A DNA stretch of 64,000 nt, taken from NCBI GenBank assembly GCA_001599935.1, contig BCIJ01000035.1, positions 78,988 through 142,987 of the forward strand, read 5' to 3'. Both the position numbers and the translations under genes were made by a program. A model generated the notes under the pieces. That model was not told the origin of the DNA and searched no databases. It worked only from the letters and a program-made list of their open reading frames with translations. This document shows, in pieces, positions 1-13,372 of this stretch (position 1 is its first letter; each line of letters opens with the position of its first letter). The stretch comes from Holtermannia corniformis. Taxonomy: Eukaryota; Basidiomycota; Tremellomycetes; Holtermanniales.

Positions 1-486
1 TGTGATCTGCCGGCGGCCTTTAACAGCAAAGCCTGATGACGGTCGTCCGGATCATACCTTTCATCTGTTACGACTCCGCAGAACGCTGTACTCCACCTCC
101 TCTCCTTTCCCGGCAGACGTGATTCCGTAGCCCAGGGTTGAATGAGATGCTGAGTCTCATGAGAATCGCGCCGGTCGTATTCCATCCATCAGAAAGGTCG
201 GCAGGCGGCGTCAGCAGCAAGATCCGCAAATGACGACTTGTCGCCACCGTCCGCGCCGAGAGTGGCACGTACAGTGCGGAGTGCCAGAGAGGAAGTGGTT
301 CATGGACTATGGACAACTGACGACTAGACACCAACCTCTAACCCCTCTGAACACCAGAACGCCGACGAAGCCCTAACACCCTTCCACACCGAGCAGCTAG
401 CAAGATACGCCGCGGTGGCACGACAGTCTTCCCTTACGTCCGAGCCTCGATCACGTAGACTAGTATATCACATACGTATCATGTGA
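1..486. other. Window edge, no assigned gene
   Basis: The first 36 bases read on the plus strand as a short open tail, CDLPAAFNSKA followed by TGA, which could be the 3' end of a gene starting outside the window. Nothing in it identifies a family. The rest of the stretch, up to the importin stop codon, contains an 88-codon minus-strand open frame without an ATG start or recognisable motif. I make no gene call here. Confidence 0.2.
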
Positions 487-3400
487 TCAACTGACAGTCA
501 ACACTGCTCTGAGGACGCCCTTTTCGGTATCTGACAGCTGGTTGACCAGTTCGTGAATGTTGCTGGTATTCCGGGCATATGCTTGACGAAGGACAGCAGA
601 TATGTGCTCCTGTGGACTTGGTCAGCACTGCAACCCTGAATCAGCTAGCTGGGCTAACTTTCAGGTCGATCTGCACGACCGGATCTGAGCGCAAGTCTTC
701 GTCGTCGTCTTGCGGATCTTCGTCATCTTCAAGACCATTAACACCCATGAACGCTGCTAATGTCAGCAGCATAGACGATAGGTCCACTTGACGACTTACA
801 GGATAGGTAGTCAAACTCGCCGACTGCGGCCGAGCCAAGTGGATCATCGTCGTCCCAGTCTTCATCCTGGGGTGCAGTGTCAGTGCAAGTGCGATCAAAG
901 TGAAACAGCTTACACCATCGTCCTCGTCGATGTCCAATGCCCTGTTCGGCTTGCTCTTGGACGATGAAGATGGCTCAGCATTCTGCACTTCGCGCAAAAG
1001 CAACTTGAGCGCCTTCACGGGGAAGACGTTTTCGGTGTATCGGTGCGGCGCTGTGCCTTCGTCAACACAAACATGACGTTCGAAGCCAACAACAGCGTAC
1101 TTGCACGGGTCTTGGACCGGGTCATGATTGCTGTACCGCATGTCAGCTCTCATTCAATGACTTGACCCGAACGTACTGTTGGAATTCGTTTCATCGACGA
1201 TGAGATCACCCCGAACGGGCAGTGAAGCCAAGCTTGCAGGTTCGGCCGCAAACAGCTGCGAGAAAGCCACAGTGCTGATGACACGCGTCAGCAGGAGAAG
1301 ACCGTCACAGCAGGAACGAACCTGACGCGGATATTCCAGAAGCCGTGGACCATGTCTGCTGTATCGCACCAAGCCGGCACCACGACCTGCAACGCTGACT
1401 TTGGACCTTGTGGTGTGTCGACGGTGAGTTGCTCTGCGAGTGCGAGAGTATTTTGATAGTGCTCAGTGCTGAACAGGTATGCGAAGGGCAGAACAAGACT
1501 CTACGAAAGCATGAGCATCGTGTAGGCCTCGGTGTGGTCCACGCACCTGCTTGAAGGTTGACGTTGCGGCTGTCGTCAACCGTACCACCAGCGCCCGCAA
1601 CAGATCCGGCAATACGCTCTCAACCGCCGAGCCGGCTTTGCGCAACAGGTGAATCACGAGATCACCAACGTACAGTCCACCAGACTCGGAGAACGACGGC
1701 GAAAGAAGTCGCGCGAGCAATGCCAGGATGTTGTCGATGCCACTTCGACCGCTCGCATCGCGCCTGTCGACACTGTCAGCCGACGCCCTGTCGTGACATG
1801 GGTCCTCGCGCAGCGCTCACCAATTCAGGAGCTTTTCACATCCTTTCCGAATCACGAGGGTAAAGTAGATCACGCCGTGCTGGTCTGTGTCAGCCCAATA
1901 CACTGAGAATCCTTCCAGACAAACCTGGATCGAGTCCATGTCGTCGGTGCCGTGCAAGCACGTCAACACAGCTGGCGCAATTCCGTCCATGAGGCTCTGC
2001 TCGAAGCCAGCTGTGCGCGCGCGGATCATGCTGTTGACAAGCTCCATGGCAGCAGACGGCATCGCCAACGTGTCCTCCGTCACGGGCGCAGCGATGATCT
2101 GCGCAAGGACCGGTACCGAGCGGTCCACAAAGCTCTTGACGGTTGAGCGATTCGGCAGGACAGTGACGGCCTCGAAGAGATCCTCGACGATCGCCGTCAA
2201 GACAGGATCTAGGCGAGATGTCAGTATGAAGCTGTGAGTGTAGATAGGAACGAACCATCAGTGTACTTGGCCCAGACTTCAAGCACGCGTGCCGCCAGCT
2301 CAGACGCCGAAGAATCATCAAGCAGCTCCTTGTGCAAGCCGATGACGGCCCGAATAGTCTCGAGCGTGAGGTACAATGTGTCTTGGGTAGTCTGCTGCAG
2401 TAGCGGTACGAGAAGCTGCACGATCCGCACAGAGTGTACGCGGATCGTGTCTTCCGAGACAAAGCGGCAGAAGCTGTACGTAGGTCAGACCTGGGATGTC
2501 GGCAATAGGAGAGACACTCACTTCTTGATCGTCTTGACGGCTGACAGCTTGACTGGCACGGCCGCATCTTCGGATCCAAGCGCGTGTACTGCGGCGTCGA
2601 GGTACGAGCTCGCCAATGATGGAGGCAAGGCAGCCGCAAACTGCGACGCAAAGACAAACGCACGACCTTGAAGGAACGGCGTCTCTGCGATGTACGTCAG
2701 CGGGGACAGGCAGCACACAGAACAGCCTACGCACCCGTTTGGTTCAGCAGATCCGGCACGACGTGCTCAATGAGGTAGCCCAAGTCATAGATGACCCTGT
2801 CCTGGTCCTCTACCATGATGGCGCGCAGGTCGTCCGCGACGGCGCCAACGACGGCCAGTGCCGACTCCAAGTGCTTCCACCTGCATATGAGGTTACTCAC
2901 CGCGGTCAGACGAACGCAATGCACGTACCAATCTTGGCTGCCGGCTTGTTTCTCATTGCTTGATTGCTGAATCCGACGCTGTGTCAAGTCTTGCAAGACC
3001 CGAGCGACCGCCAACGGATACTTGTCGATCACGGCCTGTCGTCGCATCAGTCCAGTACTCGTTGATCCCACCGTGCGGCGACTCACGCCAACCAAGTCGT
3101 GCCCCGTCACCCTCAGCCCGTACATCTCCGTCTCCTCGTCCTCATCCGCAACAAACGCGTTAAAGTCTGCCATCCACTCTTCCTCGTTCTCTCGCGTGAT
3201 ACGTGTGTACGCAACGGTCACATCCACCAGACGCTGCATCAACACCGTCGGGCCCTCGTCAGCGCCGATCAAGATCGCTTTCGCTCGACTGGTGCGCGTC
3301 GAGGGCGTCAAAAAGTCGATGATCGCACAGCTGACCGTCTCGATACTGGGCGCCAAGGCTGATTCGGGCTCGCCACTGGGAGATGGTGGTTCAGGTTCGT

Positions 3401-4574
3401 CTTGTGCGTGAACAAGGTAGAATCGTTCAAACGCTGGGAGAAGACGTTCAAGGTTCTGGATCGCCGCGGTGATAAAGCGTTTGAGGTATTGGGCAATGTA
3501 CGACTTGAAGGCGCGGTTGTAGAAGGAGAGGGTGAGGAAGATCTCTGTTCTGATCAGGAGTGCATCCCAGTTGTCCGGGTGAAGGTCGGAGGTCGGGTCG
3601 ATATTGAGCAGGGTGATGAAAGCGTCAAACCAGACGGGCGCGAGCTCCTCGAGAGCCGTCTTGACGGCCTGCGGGTGTTCCTCGCTCACGTTTTCGAGAG
3701 TACCGAGTACTTGACGGAAGACGTTGATGGTCGAGGCGCGGGTCGAGGCCGAGTGAATCTGACAGATCAGCGTTGTTCTGTCTGCGAGCAGACTCTCGAC
3801 ATACCTCTGGCGCGCCGAGGATGGCCAACAACGCTGGCAGCAGCTCCCTCGCTACAGGCAGTAATTGGTCCTCTGCCAGGTCGTGCTGCACGAATTCGGA
3901 AATGACACGCATCCCGCCGTGCACTGATGCCGCCTGATTCGACTTTAAGAGTGCAAGGAGGTCCGTGAGAAGGGTTGGAGACTCGTCTGGCCAGTCCGAC
4001 TTGGCCATTTGAGACAGAGCGAACGCCTGCGAACGGTGAGCTTTGGTTCCATTCGAAAGTGATGTGGGCAACGAAGACTCACACAGCTTGTCCGGATTTT
4101 GCGTTGAGGATCCGAGAGCCCCGCAAAGATGATGGGTCGGATCTGAGCTTTGACCTGTACGTGCGTGAGCTCGGGCCGGAGATCGATTGCTGAGGACAAC
4201 GTACATTCGGATGGCACACCGGCTCTTCGAACGTGCTAAAGCTTGGATCCCAGTGCCGCTGGACATATTTGCGAAGGAGCAAGCCGGCAGAGTGGAGGGC
4301 AGAGACTGTCAGCTAACTGGGCATGACCAAGCTCTAAGTACTCATCTGACGACGGTCGATTTCCAGACTCGTCTCAGCAACGATACGAGCGAGTACCAGT
4401 CCTCCTTCTGAACAAGCCCACCGCCATCAGTTCAAGTTTTGCTTGTACGCAACGCAGCGGTCTGTGCTCACCGGGGTGCTTGAACAGTTCGCCCAATTCA
4501 ATCTCTGCCCTCGTCCGGGTCTCGAGGTCTGGAGCGAGCGTTGCCTCCAAGCACAGTACGACGTGAGCCTCCAT
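487..4574 (-). CDS. Importin-9 / Kap114-type karyopherin beta
   Basis: Nuclear import receptor of the importin-beta superfamily; IPO9/Kap114 members carry histones, TBP and other basic cargo through the nuclear pore with Ran-GTP. The start ATG (4572-4574) opens with MEAHVVLCLEATLAPDLE, a typical importin-beta N-terminus followed by TRTRAEIELGELFKHPG. A large central exon (about 2727-3690) carries HEAT-repeat sequence and the family signature NAFVADEDEETEMYGLRV. The last part has an acidic tract, then DPVVQIDLK; a short intron joins this to EHISAVLRQAY and a final exon ending in DTEKGVLRAVLTVS before TGA at 487-489, which matches the end of IPO9 proteins. Many short introns interrupt it, so inner exon borders are approximate. 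It shares a 291-bp divergent promoter with Sec1. Family assignment is firm; cargo is inferred from homologues. Confidence 0.9.
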
Positions 4575-4865
4575 CTCGAGTGACCTTGCTTCCACTTGAC
4601 TGCCGCCGCTTGCAATGTTCAACTGAAGATTCTGAAACTCGGTCGGGTGAGCTGAAACGCGTCGACGGCATTTGCGTTATTGGGAACGGTGCGCGCCTAC
4701 CACGCGCCTACCTTTGATTCTGCGAGCCTATTGCCGCGGTGACATAACAAACGGGGGCAGCCGCCGAGTGCCATAGCATCAGCAGCACAGCATCACCTTG
4801 ACCAGTGGCCAACCAAGCATCCTGTACCAGCCAGACGTGCTGCAGTAAGGCGATACACTACAGAG

Positions 4866-7854
4866 ATGCCGCTTCAACCACTGCTCAGAGCTCGTGAGTG
4901 GCTGCCCACCACCCGCATCGCTCTCGGGCCGTGCTCGTCCGACCAAGCAAGGGACGGTGCTGACGATGCATAGGCTTTGACACGGCTCTCAAGTGCATCC
5001 CTCCAGGCCAATGGAAGATCTTGATCGTCGATGACCACTCGCGCGAGCTGCTAGAGAGCGTTTACAAGGAGTTTGATGTCCTGCAACAAAACGTCACTGG
5101 TAAGTCGGGCGTGGTCGTGCAGTCACGCGCATATCGTACTGTGGTAACGCTGCCGTGTGAATGAGCTTGTGTGCTAATATGGGCTGCCAGCTATCGAACC
5201 ACTGCACTCGCCTCGGCCACAGCAATCCCTCGATGCCGTCTACCTCCTCACTCCTACCTCACAGAACGTCGACCGGCTCATTGCAGACTTTGCCGAGGGC
5301 AGGCAGACGTACAAGTCGGCGTATCTGTACTTTATCGACGGTGTGCTCATACGACCTCCTGCCGCACGGATCTGCTGCTGACAACTACCTCCTTTCACAG
5401 GGATCGATGACCGACTAGCCAACAAGCTCACTTCACAGCTGCCCGGAGATGTGCTCAAAGCATTCGTCGAGCTCTACTGTGACTTCTGGCGTGAGTGTCT
5501 GACATGCCAGGCCCATCGTCAACAGCTAACGCAGCTAACGACCACAGCCGTCGAGTCGGAAGTGTTCTCCTGCCGACTGCCATCCTCGTTCTATTCCTTA
5601 TTCGGCTCACCAGGCGGCCAAGTCGCGTCCGAGCTCGCACTAGAAGCGTTCGAAGACGACGTCAAGTCGATTGGACGGACAGTGCTGAATCTACTCGCAA
5701 CACTCGGGGAGAACCCTCAGATCCGATACTACCAGCCGCATCACCATGCGCCACTCGGTGCACTCAGCCTTCAGCAACAGTCGGGATCTCAGGCGCAGCA
5801 TCAACCACCACCCCAGGCGCAACCGACTCAGAGCCTGCGTTGGCGTAGCGCTCTTGGAGGTGGTGGCGCTCGGACGCCAGAGTTTCAGGGTGATTACCTG
5901 TCCAAGCGGCTTGCGAGTCGGATCCAGGATGATCTCGACGAGTACATGGCTGCGAACCCAGACTATCCCGTGAGTCATGTTCGCCCCCTTTCACCGCTCA
6001 TACACTTTGCAGCCCACGGCCAACCCGCCACGACCCAAAGCGATCCTGTTTGTCGTCGATCGCTCAATGGATCCCGTCGCGCCCTTCCTCCATGAATTCA
6101 CTTATCAAGCCATGGTCAATGATTTGCTCAGGGTCGAAGACGGCACGCACTACCATTACTCGTACAAGAACACGATCGGGCAGACGGAGCAAAAGGAGGC
6201 GATCCTGTCTGAAGACGACACAGTCTGGACATCGGTCCGGCATCTGCATATGAAGGAAGCGATCGATACGCTCATGCAAGACTTTCACAAGTTTGCGCAG
6301 GAACACGCTGGGTTCCGTGGCGGGTGAGTGACAAGTCTTGGCATAGGGATTTGTTGCTCATCTGAGGTGCAGTCAGGGCACGGTCAACTTGAATGCGATG
6401 AAGGACATGCTGGCAGACTTGCCGCAGTTTCAAGAACAACGGGACAAGGTGCGCAACGTGTCAAGTCTACGCCACCCCAGCTGATACGCCGCTAGTTCTC
6501 GTTGCATCTTGAGATGGCGCACGAGTGCATGGGCCTGTTCGAGCAGAAAAAGCTCCCTCAGACGGCCAATGTCGAACAGGTGAGTCAAGCACATGACACA
6601 GTCAAGCTCGAGCTGATCAACGGCGCTAGTGCTGCGCGACGGGCGTGACGGCCGAAGGCAAGACGCCCAAGACGTTGGTGGAGGAGATGGTGCCGCTGCT
6701 AGACGACCGAGCCGTGTCGTGAGTCGCATCTCTCACCAACGAATGATCGCTGATCGCGACCGCCTCAGATCAACGGATAAAGTACGCATCATTGCATTGT
6801 ACATCCTCTTTCGAGACGGTGTACCCGATGAGGACCGTCGACGACTGTTCCAGCACGCGCGTCTCTCCTTATCAGAGCAAGAGTCGGTCAACAACCTCGT
6901 CCACCTCGGAGCCAAAGTCGTCAAGGCGCCGAACGAGCGGGCGGGCAAGACGCGGATCAAGATGAAGCCCACGGCGGCGGACGAGGAATACGAGCTGTCG
7001 CGCTATCGTCCTGTTGTGCGGACGATCCTCGAGGTGCGTCCACTTTGCCCAGTCAAGGAGCTCCACGCTGATTTCGGTGTAGGATCATCACAACAACAAG
7101 CTCGATCAGACAAACTTCCCGTACATCCGTGACGCCCCGGCCGAAGCTGGTTCTTCGCGTGGCGGCCCAGCACCACCACCTACAACATCTCTGCGTAGCG
7201 CGAGACCGACATGGCACAAGGCGCCGTCTGCGCGCATCAACAATACTGAGGGCAAGCAGCGCATGATCCTCTTTGTGGCAGGTGGTATCACGTATTCCGA
7301 GATGCGGCTCGCCTACACGGTCGGCCGGGCGTTGGGCAAGGAGGTTATCATTGGTGGGTTCGCGCACGATACCGATCAGAATAGGATAGCTGATACGGTG
7401 GACCCCAGGCTCAACACATGTTGTAACGCCTGATGGGTTTGTCAAAGACCTCAAGTCAGTTGGCAGGGGTGGGATCGGAGGGAATCCCCCAAACGCGGCG
7501 CCTCTGCATCCGAATGCGCCACCGCGTCCAGCAGGCGCGCCTGGCAAGCCTGCCTCGTACCAGAAGTGAGTGCAACGCCTTTCGTGGCGACCCTGTGCTG
7601 ACGATACCAGCATTCTTGACCGTCGATATTGGGTCACACCCGTCGGTCCACCACGACTTGCGCCACCGCCGGCTCTCGCGCCCCCATCCATTCAGAGCAG
7701 ACCATCAACCAGTTCGATGCTGTCTTCCAAGATGTCCGACATGTCACTGTCGAATGGCAAAGACACCAAAAAGGACAAGAAGGATAAGAAGGATAAGAAA
7801 GACAAGGAAGACGGTGGGAAGAAGAAAGGATTGTTCAAGATGCGCTGGGATTGA
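4866..7854 (+). CDS. SEC1: Sec1/Munc18 family protein (exocytic Sec1)
   Basis: SM protein that binds the plasma-membrane syntaxin and assembled SNAREs to promote fusion of secretory vesicles. The first exon, MPLQPLLRAR, is spliced to FDTALKCIPPGQWKILIVDD, the standard SM N-terminus. Later exons give LYFIDG, AILFVVDRSMDPVAPFLHEF and DTVWTSVRHLHMKEAI, then MAHECMGLFEQKKLP...VEQCCATG, which points to Sec1 rather than Vps45, Vps33 or Sly1. The C-terminal part has LFVAGGITYSEMRLAY, where SM proteins have their conserved GG(I/V)TYSE motif. About a dozen short introns break the frame. A Gly/Gln-rich loop near 5770-5880 and a lysine-rich KKDKKD repeat tail (7766-7845) look lineage-specific; the tail could add membrane or RNA affinity, but that is a guess. 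Confidence 0.93.
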
Positions 7855-8036
7855 GTACGATCAAGTAATAGCATGCATGTACCTTTTGTATGATTACCTC
7901 GCTGGATGTCATGTGATGAACCCCTATCCGAGTGTTTGGGTGGGCGATCTGTGCGTAAACGTCGACGATGAGAACCTTTACAACAGTTTAGCTTCACCAT
8001 TCGGGTGGCGACAGCAACCGTTCGGCTCAGTGCAAC

Positions 8037-10677
8037 ATGCAGAAGAAACCGCCTCCCCCGCCCAAACCATCGCATCTTTCTTTACTATCCTTTCCGAGGC
8101 TGTCGGTGCTCGAAGCTCAGGGGCATCAACGGGAAGCATCTCACAACTCGATCCGAGCGTCAAACAGTCGACGTTTGGCAAGCGAGAGCGGGACCACGTT
8201 CGACGGTGGCCATAACACCAGCGCAGCATACACCGATGCACTCGCCGCTGCCAAAGAGACCGAGGGGATCCGGGAGGCGAGAACGCTCTTTGCGTTTGCC
8301 GGAGCAGCCGAGAATGAGCTGTGAGCTTTTACGCCGAGAGGTTGGCCACTGCTGATGGATCAGGTCGTACGAGTCGAACGAGGATATCTTAGTATACAAG
8401 GAGAACTTGGCGGATGGATGGTCCTTGGCATCGCTTCCAGCCACCGGCGAAGTAGGGTTGATTGCACGCAGCTTCTATACTGTCAGTCCGGCTCGACACT
8501 CTGAGGGTGGTCTAACAATGTCAGTTCACAACCACATTTGCGTCATCAGCCGGCGCTGGTGACATGGATGAACACGAACCGCATGTTGACGAGATCACGC
8601 CAATCGTTCAGCAAAGTACAGGCTGGCAGCTCGGTTCCATGGTGAGGAACAGCGTGTTCGGCGGCCGTGCTCTCAACCGGTATGTGGGCTGCAGCAATGC
8701 GCAAAGTCATGTTGACCTGTCAGCATGTCCGCGTTTGTCTCGTCAGGAGCAGAAGAGTGGGCAAGTAACAATCTTACACGCCGTGTGTCCTAATGATACG
8801 AGTAGATCCTTCACGGTGATCCGCAGTCTTCTGGCGCAAAATCAATCCATGCGCATGAGCGCTTGGCGTCCTCCGAAACGGATACGAGCGATACGACGGT
8901 GGGCGAGTTGCGTCTCCAAGACAAAGCCAGACATGTGGTGGAAGCTGGGCCTACCTGGAGTGTAGACGTTCCCCAGTTCGAAGTGCATATTCACAGCCCG
9001 GCAAAACGCCGCTCTGCAGCTGGACTCACCGAGTATACCGTCTGTGAGTGATGCTTTGCATCGGTACACGCTCAGACTGCGTCAGTTCTTGTCACTTCCA
9101 TATTTCCAGCGGGTGAAGGAGAGGAAGCGCAGGAGATCACGGTCGAGCGGCGCTTTTCGCACTTCGCGATGTTCGCCTCGACTCTCAATAAGCGCTTGCC
9201 TGGGATTGGGCTTCCACCACTGCCTGACAAGCAACACGCCGGCCGCTTTGCCGAAGACTTTGTCGAAACACGTCGGGGGGATTTAGAACGATGGCTGCGT
9301 CGGCTGGTCCGACATCCGTTAGTCCGAGTGGATGAGTGTACGATTGGATTTCTCGGTGTCGAAGATGAGCAGGTACGTGAAGCAGACTGCAGCGTACAAG
9401 TGGTGCTCAACCATATAGGAATGGCGAAGGCTGCAGCCGCAATTGACGGCGAATGATGCAGGTACAAGCTTCTATGCGCAGTAAGCCGTGCGCAAGTGAT
9501 AGGAGTGCATCAAGTTGAGAACCAGCGTATTCCATCCGGAATTCAACATCGATGTGGAGGAGGCATCTCAAACCATCGACAAATTCGAAGCGCACCTTGC
9601 GACCGTGACACGAGGGGTGCAGACGTTGAGGGCGTTATGGCCGAGACTGCGAGATATTCACAAAGGTAAGTCGTCGAGCACTGTAGACCCACATCACTGA
9701 GACGGCCCAAAGAACAGAGCAACGCGCACCGTATACTATCGTACACATTACTATCACTCGTCACCGGCAAACATCTTAGCAATCCCGGGCACAACAGCGA
9801 CGAAGACCCGCCATCAATCAACGAGGGAGCGACCAATACCGCAGGTGTATGGTGTTGGCGAGATGAGTGCGAAGGTTGGTCTACCTGAGAAAGGGTCTGC
9901 GGCTGACGACACCGTAGAGTGCGTACCGCTGACAAGGGCTATCAAAGGGGTGGCGGACGCGCTGCAGGATGTTGCAGATGAGGAGGAGATTCATGTGAGT
10001 GTCAAGGCGATATCAAGGGTAAAGGCTGAGATCGGCAGACTCGCACTGGCCTCTTGGACCTACAAAACAGCTTGAAGGACGTCGCTCACCCTGCATCACT
10101 CTACGCTGTGAGTTGGCAATGGTTAATCTGAACGGCGGACTGAAAGCATCAGCCCATGATTGAAACGCATCGAGCGACCTCGTTGCGGTATCATGACGCT
10201 CTGAACGCAGAGCGGGCAAGCGACGCCATCGACGAAGAACACGCCGACGTGACCGCAAGATGCGAAACGGTTCTCAACTCGACAATGGCCGAGGCCGATC
10301 TCTACCACGAACAGAAGCGAGAAGACTTTACAGCTCTGACACGCCAGTACCTCGATGACGAGATTGCACACCACCAAAATGTGCTCAACGCTCTCTGTCA
10401 GGCTCGAGACTGCGTCAGTGAGGTTGCCTTACAGCCGCAACCGTTCTTCAAGGGCGAAAAAGTGCATGCGTCAAAGTATGAGCGCGAGCTGGCCCAACCT
10501 CGTCAAGCCAAGCCCTTGAACCAGCCCAGTGCAAACTATTGGGATTCGACAGCCCTTCGACCAGTGGTTGTCGTTGCAGAGAGCGTCGGCTCGCTCTGGG
10601 GCGGATTGGGAGGGCGCAGTAAGGATACGAGCCCCAACGGCGAGGTCCGCAGCAGTATATTTGGTCGTTTGTGGTGA
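8037..10677 (+). CDS. SH3-PX-BAR sorting nexin (SNX9-like)
   Basis: Likely endocytic or endosomal membrane-remodelling protein. In order: a proline-rich start (MQKKPPPPPKP); an SH3 domain reading ARTLFAFAGAAENELSYES, then DILVYKENLADGWSLA and GEVGLIARSFYT; a Ser-rich linker; and a PX domain with YSVTSIFP, ITVERRFSHF, LPPLPDKQHAGRFAEDFVE and RRGDLERWL, where the RRF and lysine/arginine motifs normally contact PI3P. A C-terminal BAR-type helical region follows (LADLYHEQKREDF-like heptads near 10290-10400, LQNSLKDVAHPASLYAPM before it). This order matches animal SNX9/18/33. The protein ends at SSIFGRLW. Introns are short and some inner borders, such as 9845-9917, were chosen to keep the BAR frame open. 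Its 3' end lies 31 bp from the convergent Sen15 gene. Confidence 0.85.
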
Positions 10678-10708
10678 TGTCGCCGTACTGCGCCGAGCGA
10701 GGGCTTGC

Positions 10709-11331
10709 TCACTCTTCTGGGACGTCGGCGGGCTTCTTGATGCCCTTGCTGAGCTTGTAATAGACCAGGGATGAGTCCGGTGTGACAATGCCGATGTAGA
10801 TAGTCTCCTTGTCAATCTCAGGGCGGAGGTCGCTGACTGCAACAGGTGCTCGATTGGGAGCTTCAAGCTGATTGGGCAGAGGCGACGGAAGCGTCTCCGC
10901 TGCTAAGCCACTCAGAGCCGTGAAGATCTGCTTGAGCGCAGCGGGTGTGAGTGAGGTCGCGTGAAGTGGAAGGGGCACAACGACGCGAAGGGGATCCTGT
11001 GAGACGTTATTGGCCGAACAGTTCGTGGTGTAGCAGCATACCTCTGCCTTCTTGTGCCCAATGGCTGCGGCCCAACCACTGCCGGAAAGCTCAAGGACTC
11101 GCACATCACTCCATTCCTGAGCTAAGAGGGACAATCGTCAGCCAGTGGCCAGCGACTGGAGATCTTCGTCGACATACTGAGAGCGAGATCTTTGTAGATC
11201 ATGAGGAGTGATCCAGCTTGCGCCGGACATGATTCGATGACCTCTTGCAGTAGGGGGTACTGCAGGACAAGAAGACGTAAGCAGGGAGATCGACAGTGCA
11301 TCCACACACGTACCGAAGGGTCAGATTCCAT
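10709..11331 (-). CDS. SEN15: tRNA-splicing endonuclease subunit Sen15
   Basis: Small structural subunit of the SEN complex, which cuts introns from pre-tRNA. Four exons give about 155 residues. MESDPS is spliced to YPLLQEVIESCPAQAGSLLM, then to TQEWSDVRVLELSGSGWAAA and a last exon starting DPLRVVVPLPL. The closing section, YIGIVTPDSSLVYYKLSKGI, is the diagnostic Sen15 strand, where the family has a SPDSTIVYYK-like motif. Introns have consensus ends (GTACGT...CAG, GTATGT...TAG, GTATGC...CAG). The start ATG at 11329-11331 is the only one that opens directly onto a conserved frame. Sen15 lacks the catalytic triad carried by Sen2 and Sen34, so it is expected to be non-catalytic. Confidence 0.85.
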
Positions 11332-13372
11332 TATGGCAACAGCAGGTTTATAATCCCAACTTTCCGCAGGAACGCTCGGGCTTAAATTATTGCTCAAACG
11401 CCAGATTTTAGTATCGTGATCGTGGCCAAACGCCTGTGGCAGGTACAGCCCATGTCAAGTTTCGCGCGACAAATTTGCAACTTATTTTGTCGTTGTTATA
11501 GCTCTCACACCTTTTTTCATGGAAAATGGAGTGAATGACTGGCTAGCTATGTTATCCATGAGTCTACACTGAATAGGAAAACATTCCATCTTGCTCTGAA
11601 AGCTATAACAAACCCAGAAATTGTCGCGAAATTGTCGCGCGAAACCTGAAATGGCTGCACAAAACATGCATGCGCCACGCGCTACGGTAACGCGCCTGTA
11701 CGTCTCCCTAGCACATATGCAATTTAAGGTATGGCCTTTTGGGCGTGAAAATCCAGCTCAGTGATCTCGTGCAAGGTTGTCTGACCAGCCCCCCCTTGCG
11801 GCATGGAAGCCCGCGGACTCGTCTGGGTTTTCGCCCAGAAAGTCCCATCCGAACGATGCTCGACACTAGTGATAGTCGTGTTGCTGTCGTTGATAAGCAC
11901 TTTCACAATCTTCATGTCTACTAGGAAAGGTCCAGTTGAAGGATCGCCGTTATCTGTCATTGCAATTTGGTGTTGGGTGCTGGAGCTTCCAGTCCAGCGA
12001 TGGATGCTGTCTATAAGCTTTTCGTTGACGAAGGCCAAACTTCCAGTGAGCATACCACCGCGAGACGTCTTCTGATACGATGGCGATCTCAATCACGAGT
12101 CAACCGCGTAGAGTGACACGGCTTCCGTAGCGGGCTGATGATTGGTATGTCGATCGGCATCTGATTGTCGATTGCCATCTGATCGTCACGGCCGTCCGCA
12201 GTTGCTTCCGGTGATTCCGTAGCTGCGCCTTCAACTGGTCTTTCGGCCGAGTGCTAGCAAGGCGCGTTTGGGTGACATCTTGAAGGCTCAGTGTACTAGC
12301 GTGCTTCGGCTGTACTCAACACTGTCCCCTGTGACAGTTGATCACGAGTAGGACAACCAAGCCAGCCCTATCACGCAACGCGAATGATTCACAGCACCCG
12401 TGAGCTCCATGTCCACAACCAGTACTTGCGACGCCCGACTCCGTCAAAAGCTGCATGCAGTCCTCTGGTTTCGAGGGGTACTTGCTGAGTCGGTCGCGAG
12501 TGGCGACCTCTTGGGGACATCACACGCTCACGGGAAAGATGTACGTACACGACGTGGCACTAGCTGCATATCGTTGCAGACCCCAGATCACGAAGTCCGT
12601 GTTACATCGTTTTCTATTGCAGCCTGTTCGCGCTCGCGAAACTGAGCCTCGGTCAGCCTCGTTTCTACCGGTCGGAGCAGATCTACCGAGATGCCACCGT
12701 GGCAAGGAACAGAGGATTGTACACTTTGCGCTGCGTTCCTCCCCTTTGTCAACCTCTCGCGAGATCTTCGAACAGCTCGGACCGAATTCTGAAGGCTACA
12801 ACTTCGTGAGCACATAGGACTTCTATCGCGCGCTTAGCACTACAGCTTTGTTCGTTCTCATTCCCAAAGCAAATACGATCCTTTATCAAGAGTGGGTCGC
12901 GTAGCCATCTCACAGCTGACATCTCGGATCAAGGGTATACGAGTCTTGTGTGGACCAGCAGCGAGCAGCATGAGGAATACCTGTCATGGGCTCGATACCA
13001 AGTCACCGAGTGTCAAGATGCATCATATGATCACCGCTTGAAAGGTAGCACAAGTCATCTTCCGCCTCATGCTGCGTCAGCCGGACTCGTAGACCTCGAG
13101 AGAAATGTCAGCTTTGGAGGTTGCCAGGCTTTCGTCGACTGGTTGCGCCCATGTACTGTAGGATCACAAGCCTCGTCACCGCCGTTGCAGGGTAATCTCA
13201 GCCGTGTGTTCCCAAGTGAGAGCCCGATCCGCGACGCGCAAAGATACTGTAGAGCTCACTACGCCAAGATTCATGAATCGAGTCACCAATCATGCAAGCC
13301 ATGACAGACCGAGTCAGAGCAGAGCAATGCCATCAAATACAACGGATGCCTCTTACCATGCGCTAATCCCCG
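11332..13372. other. 2-kb stretch without a convincing gene
   Basis: This stretch is locally AT-richer near 11400-11720 than its surroundings and holds only short open frames on both strands, none with a recognisable domain or with exon-joining logic that lengthens it. The best candidate, at 11724-12053 on the minus strand, is listed separately. Plus-strand frames near 12400-12830 and 12948-13304 look random, with mixed composition and no conserved motif. It may hold promoters for Sen15, untranslated RNA or decayed genes. Confidence 0.4.
11724..12053 (-). CDS. Possible small hypothetical protein
   Basis: A 109-codon minus-strand frame starting MLTGSLAFVNEKLIDSIHRW and running to DFHAQKAIP. 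The composition (Thr-rich, with VDMKIVKVLINDSNTTITSV in the middle) is protein-like and suggests beta strands, but I recognise no family, signal peptide or membrane segment. It sits alone in a gene-poor stretch. It could equally be a chance frame. Confidence 0.2.
   Translation of the reverse strand: MLTGSLAFVNEKLIDSIHRWTGSSSTQHQIAMTDNGDPSTGPFLVDMKIVKVLINDSNTTITSVEHRSDGTFWAKTQTSPRASMPQGGAGQTTLHEITELDFHAQKAIP

Noticed and set aside
1890..2663. 257-codon Arg/Ser-rich minus-strand frame
   Set aside because: Overlaps importin-9 exons in another frame; high Arg/Ser is typical of shifted GC-rich coding sequence.
12400..13304. Several 75-120 codon frames on both strands
   Set aside because: They overlap each other, have random-like composition and no splice partners that extend them.
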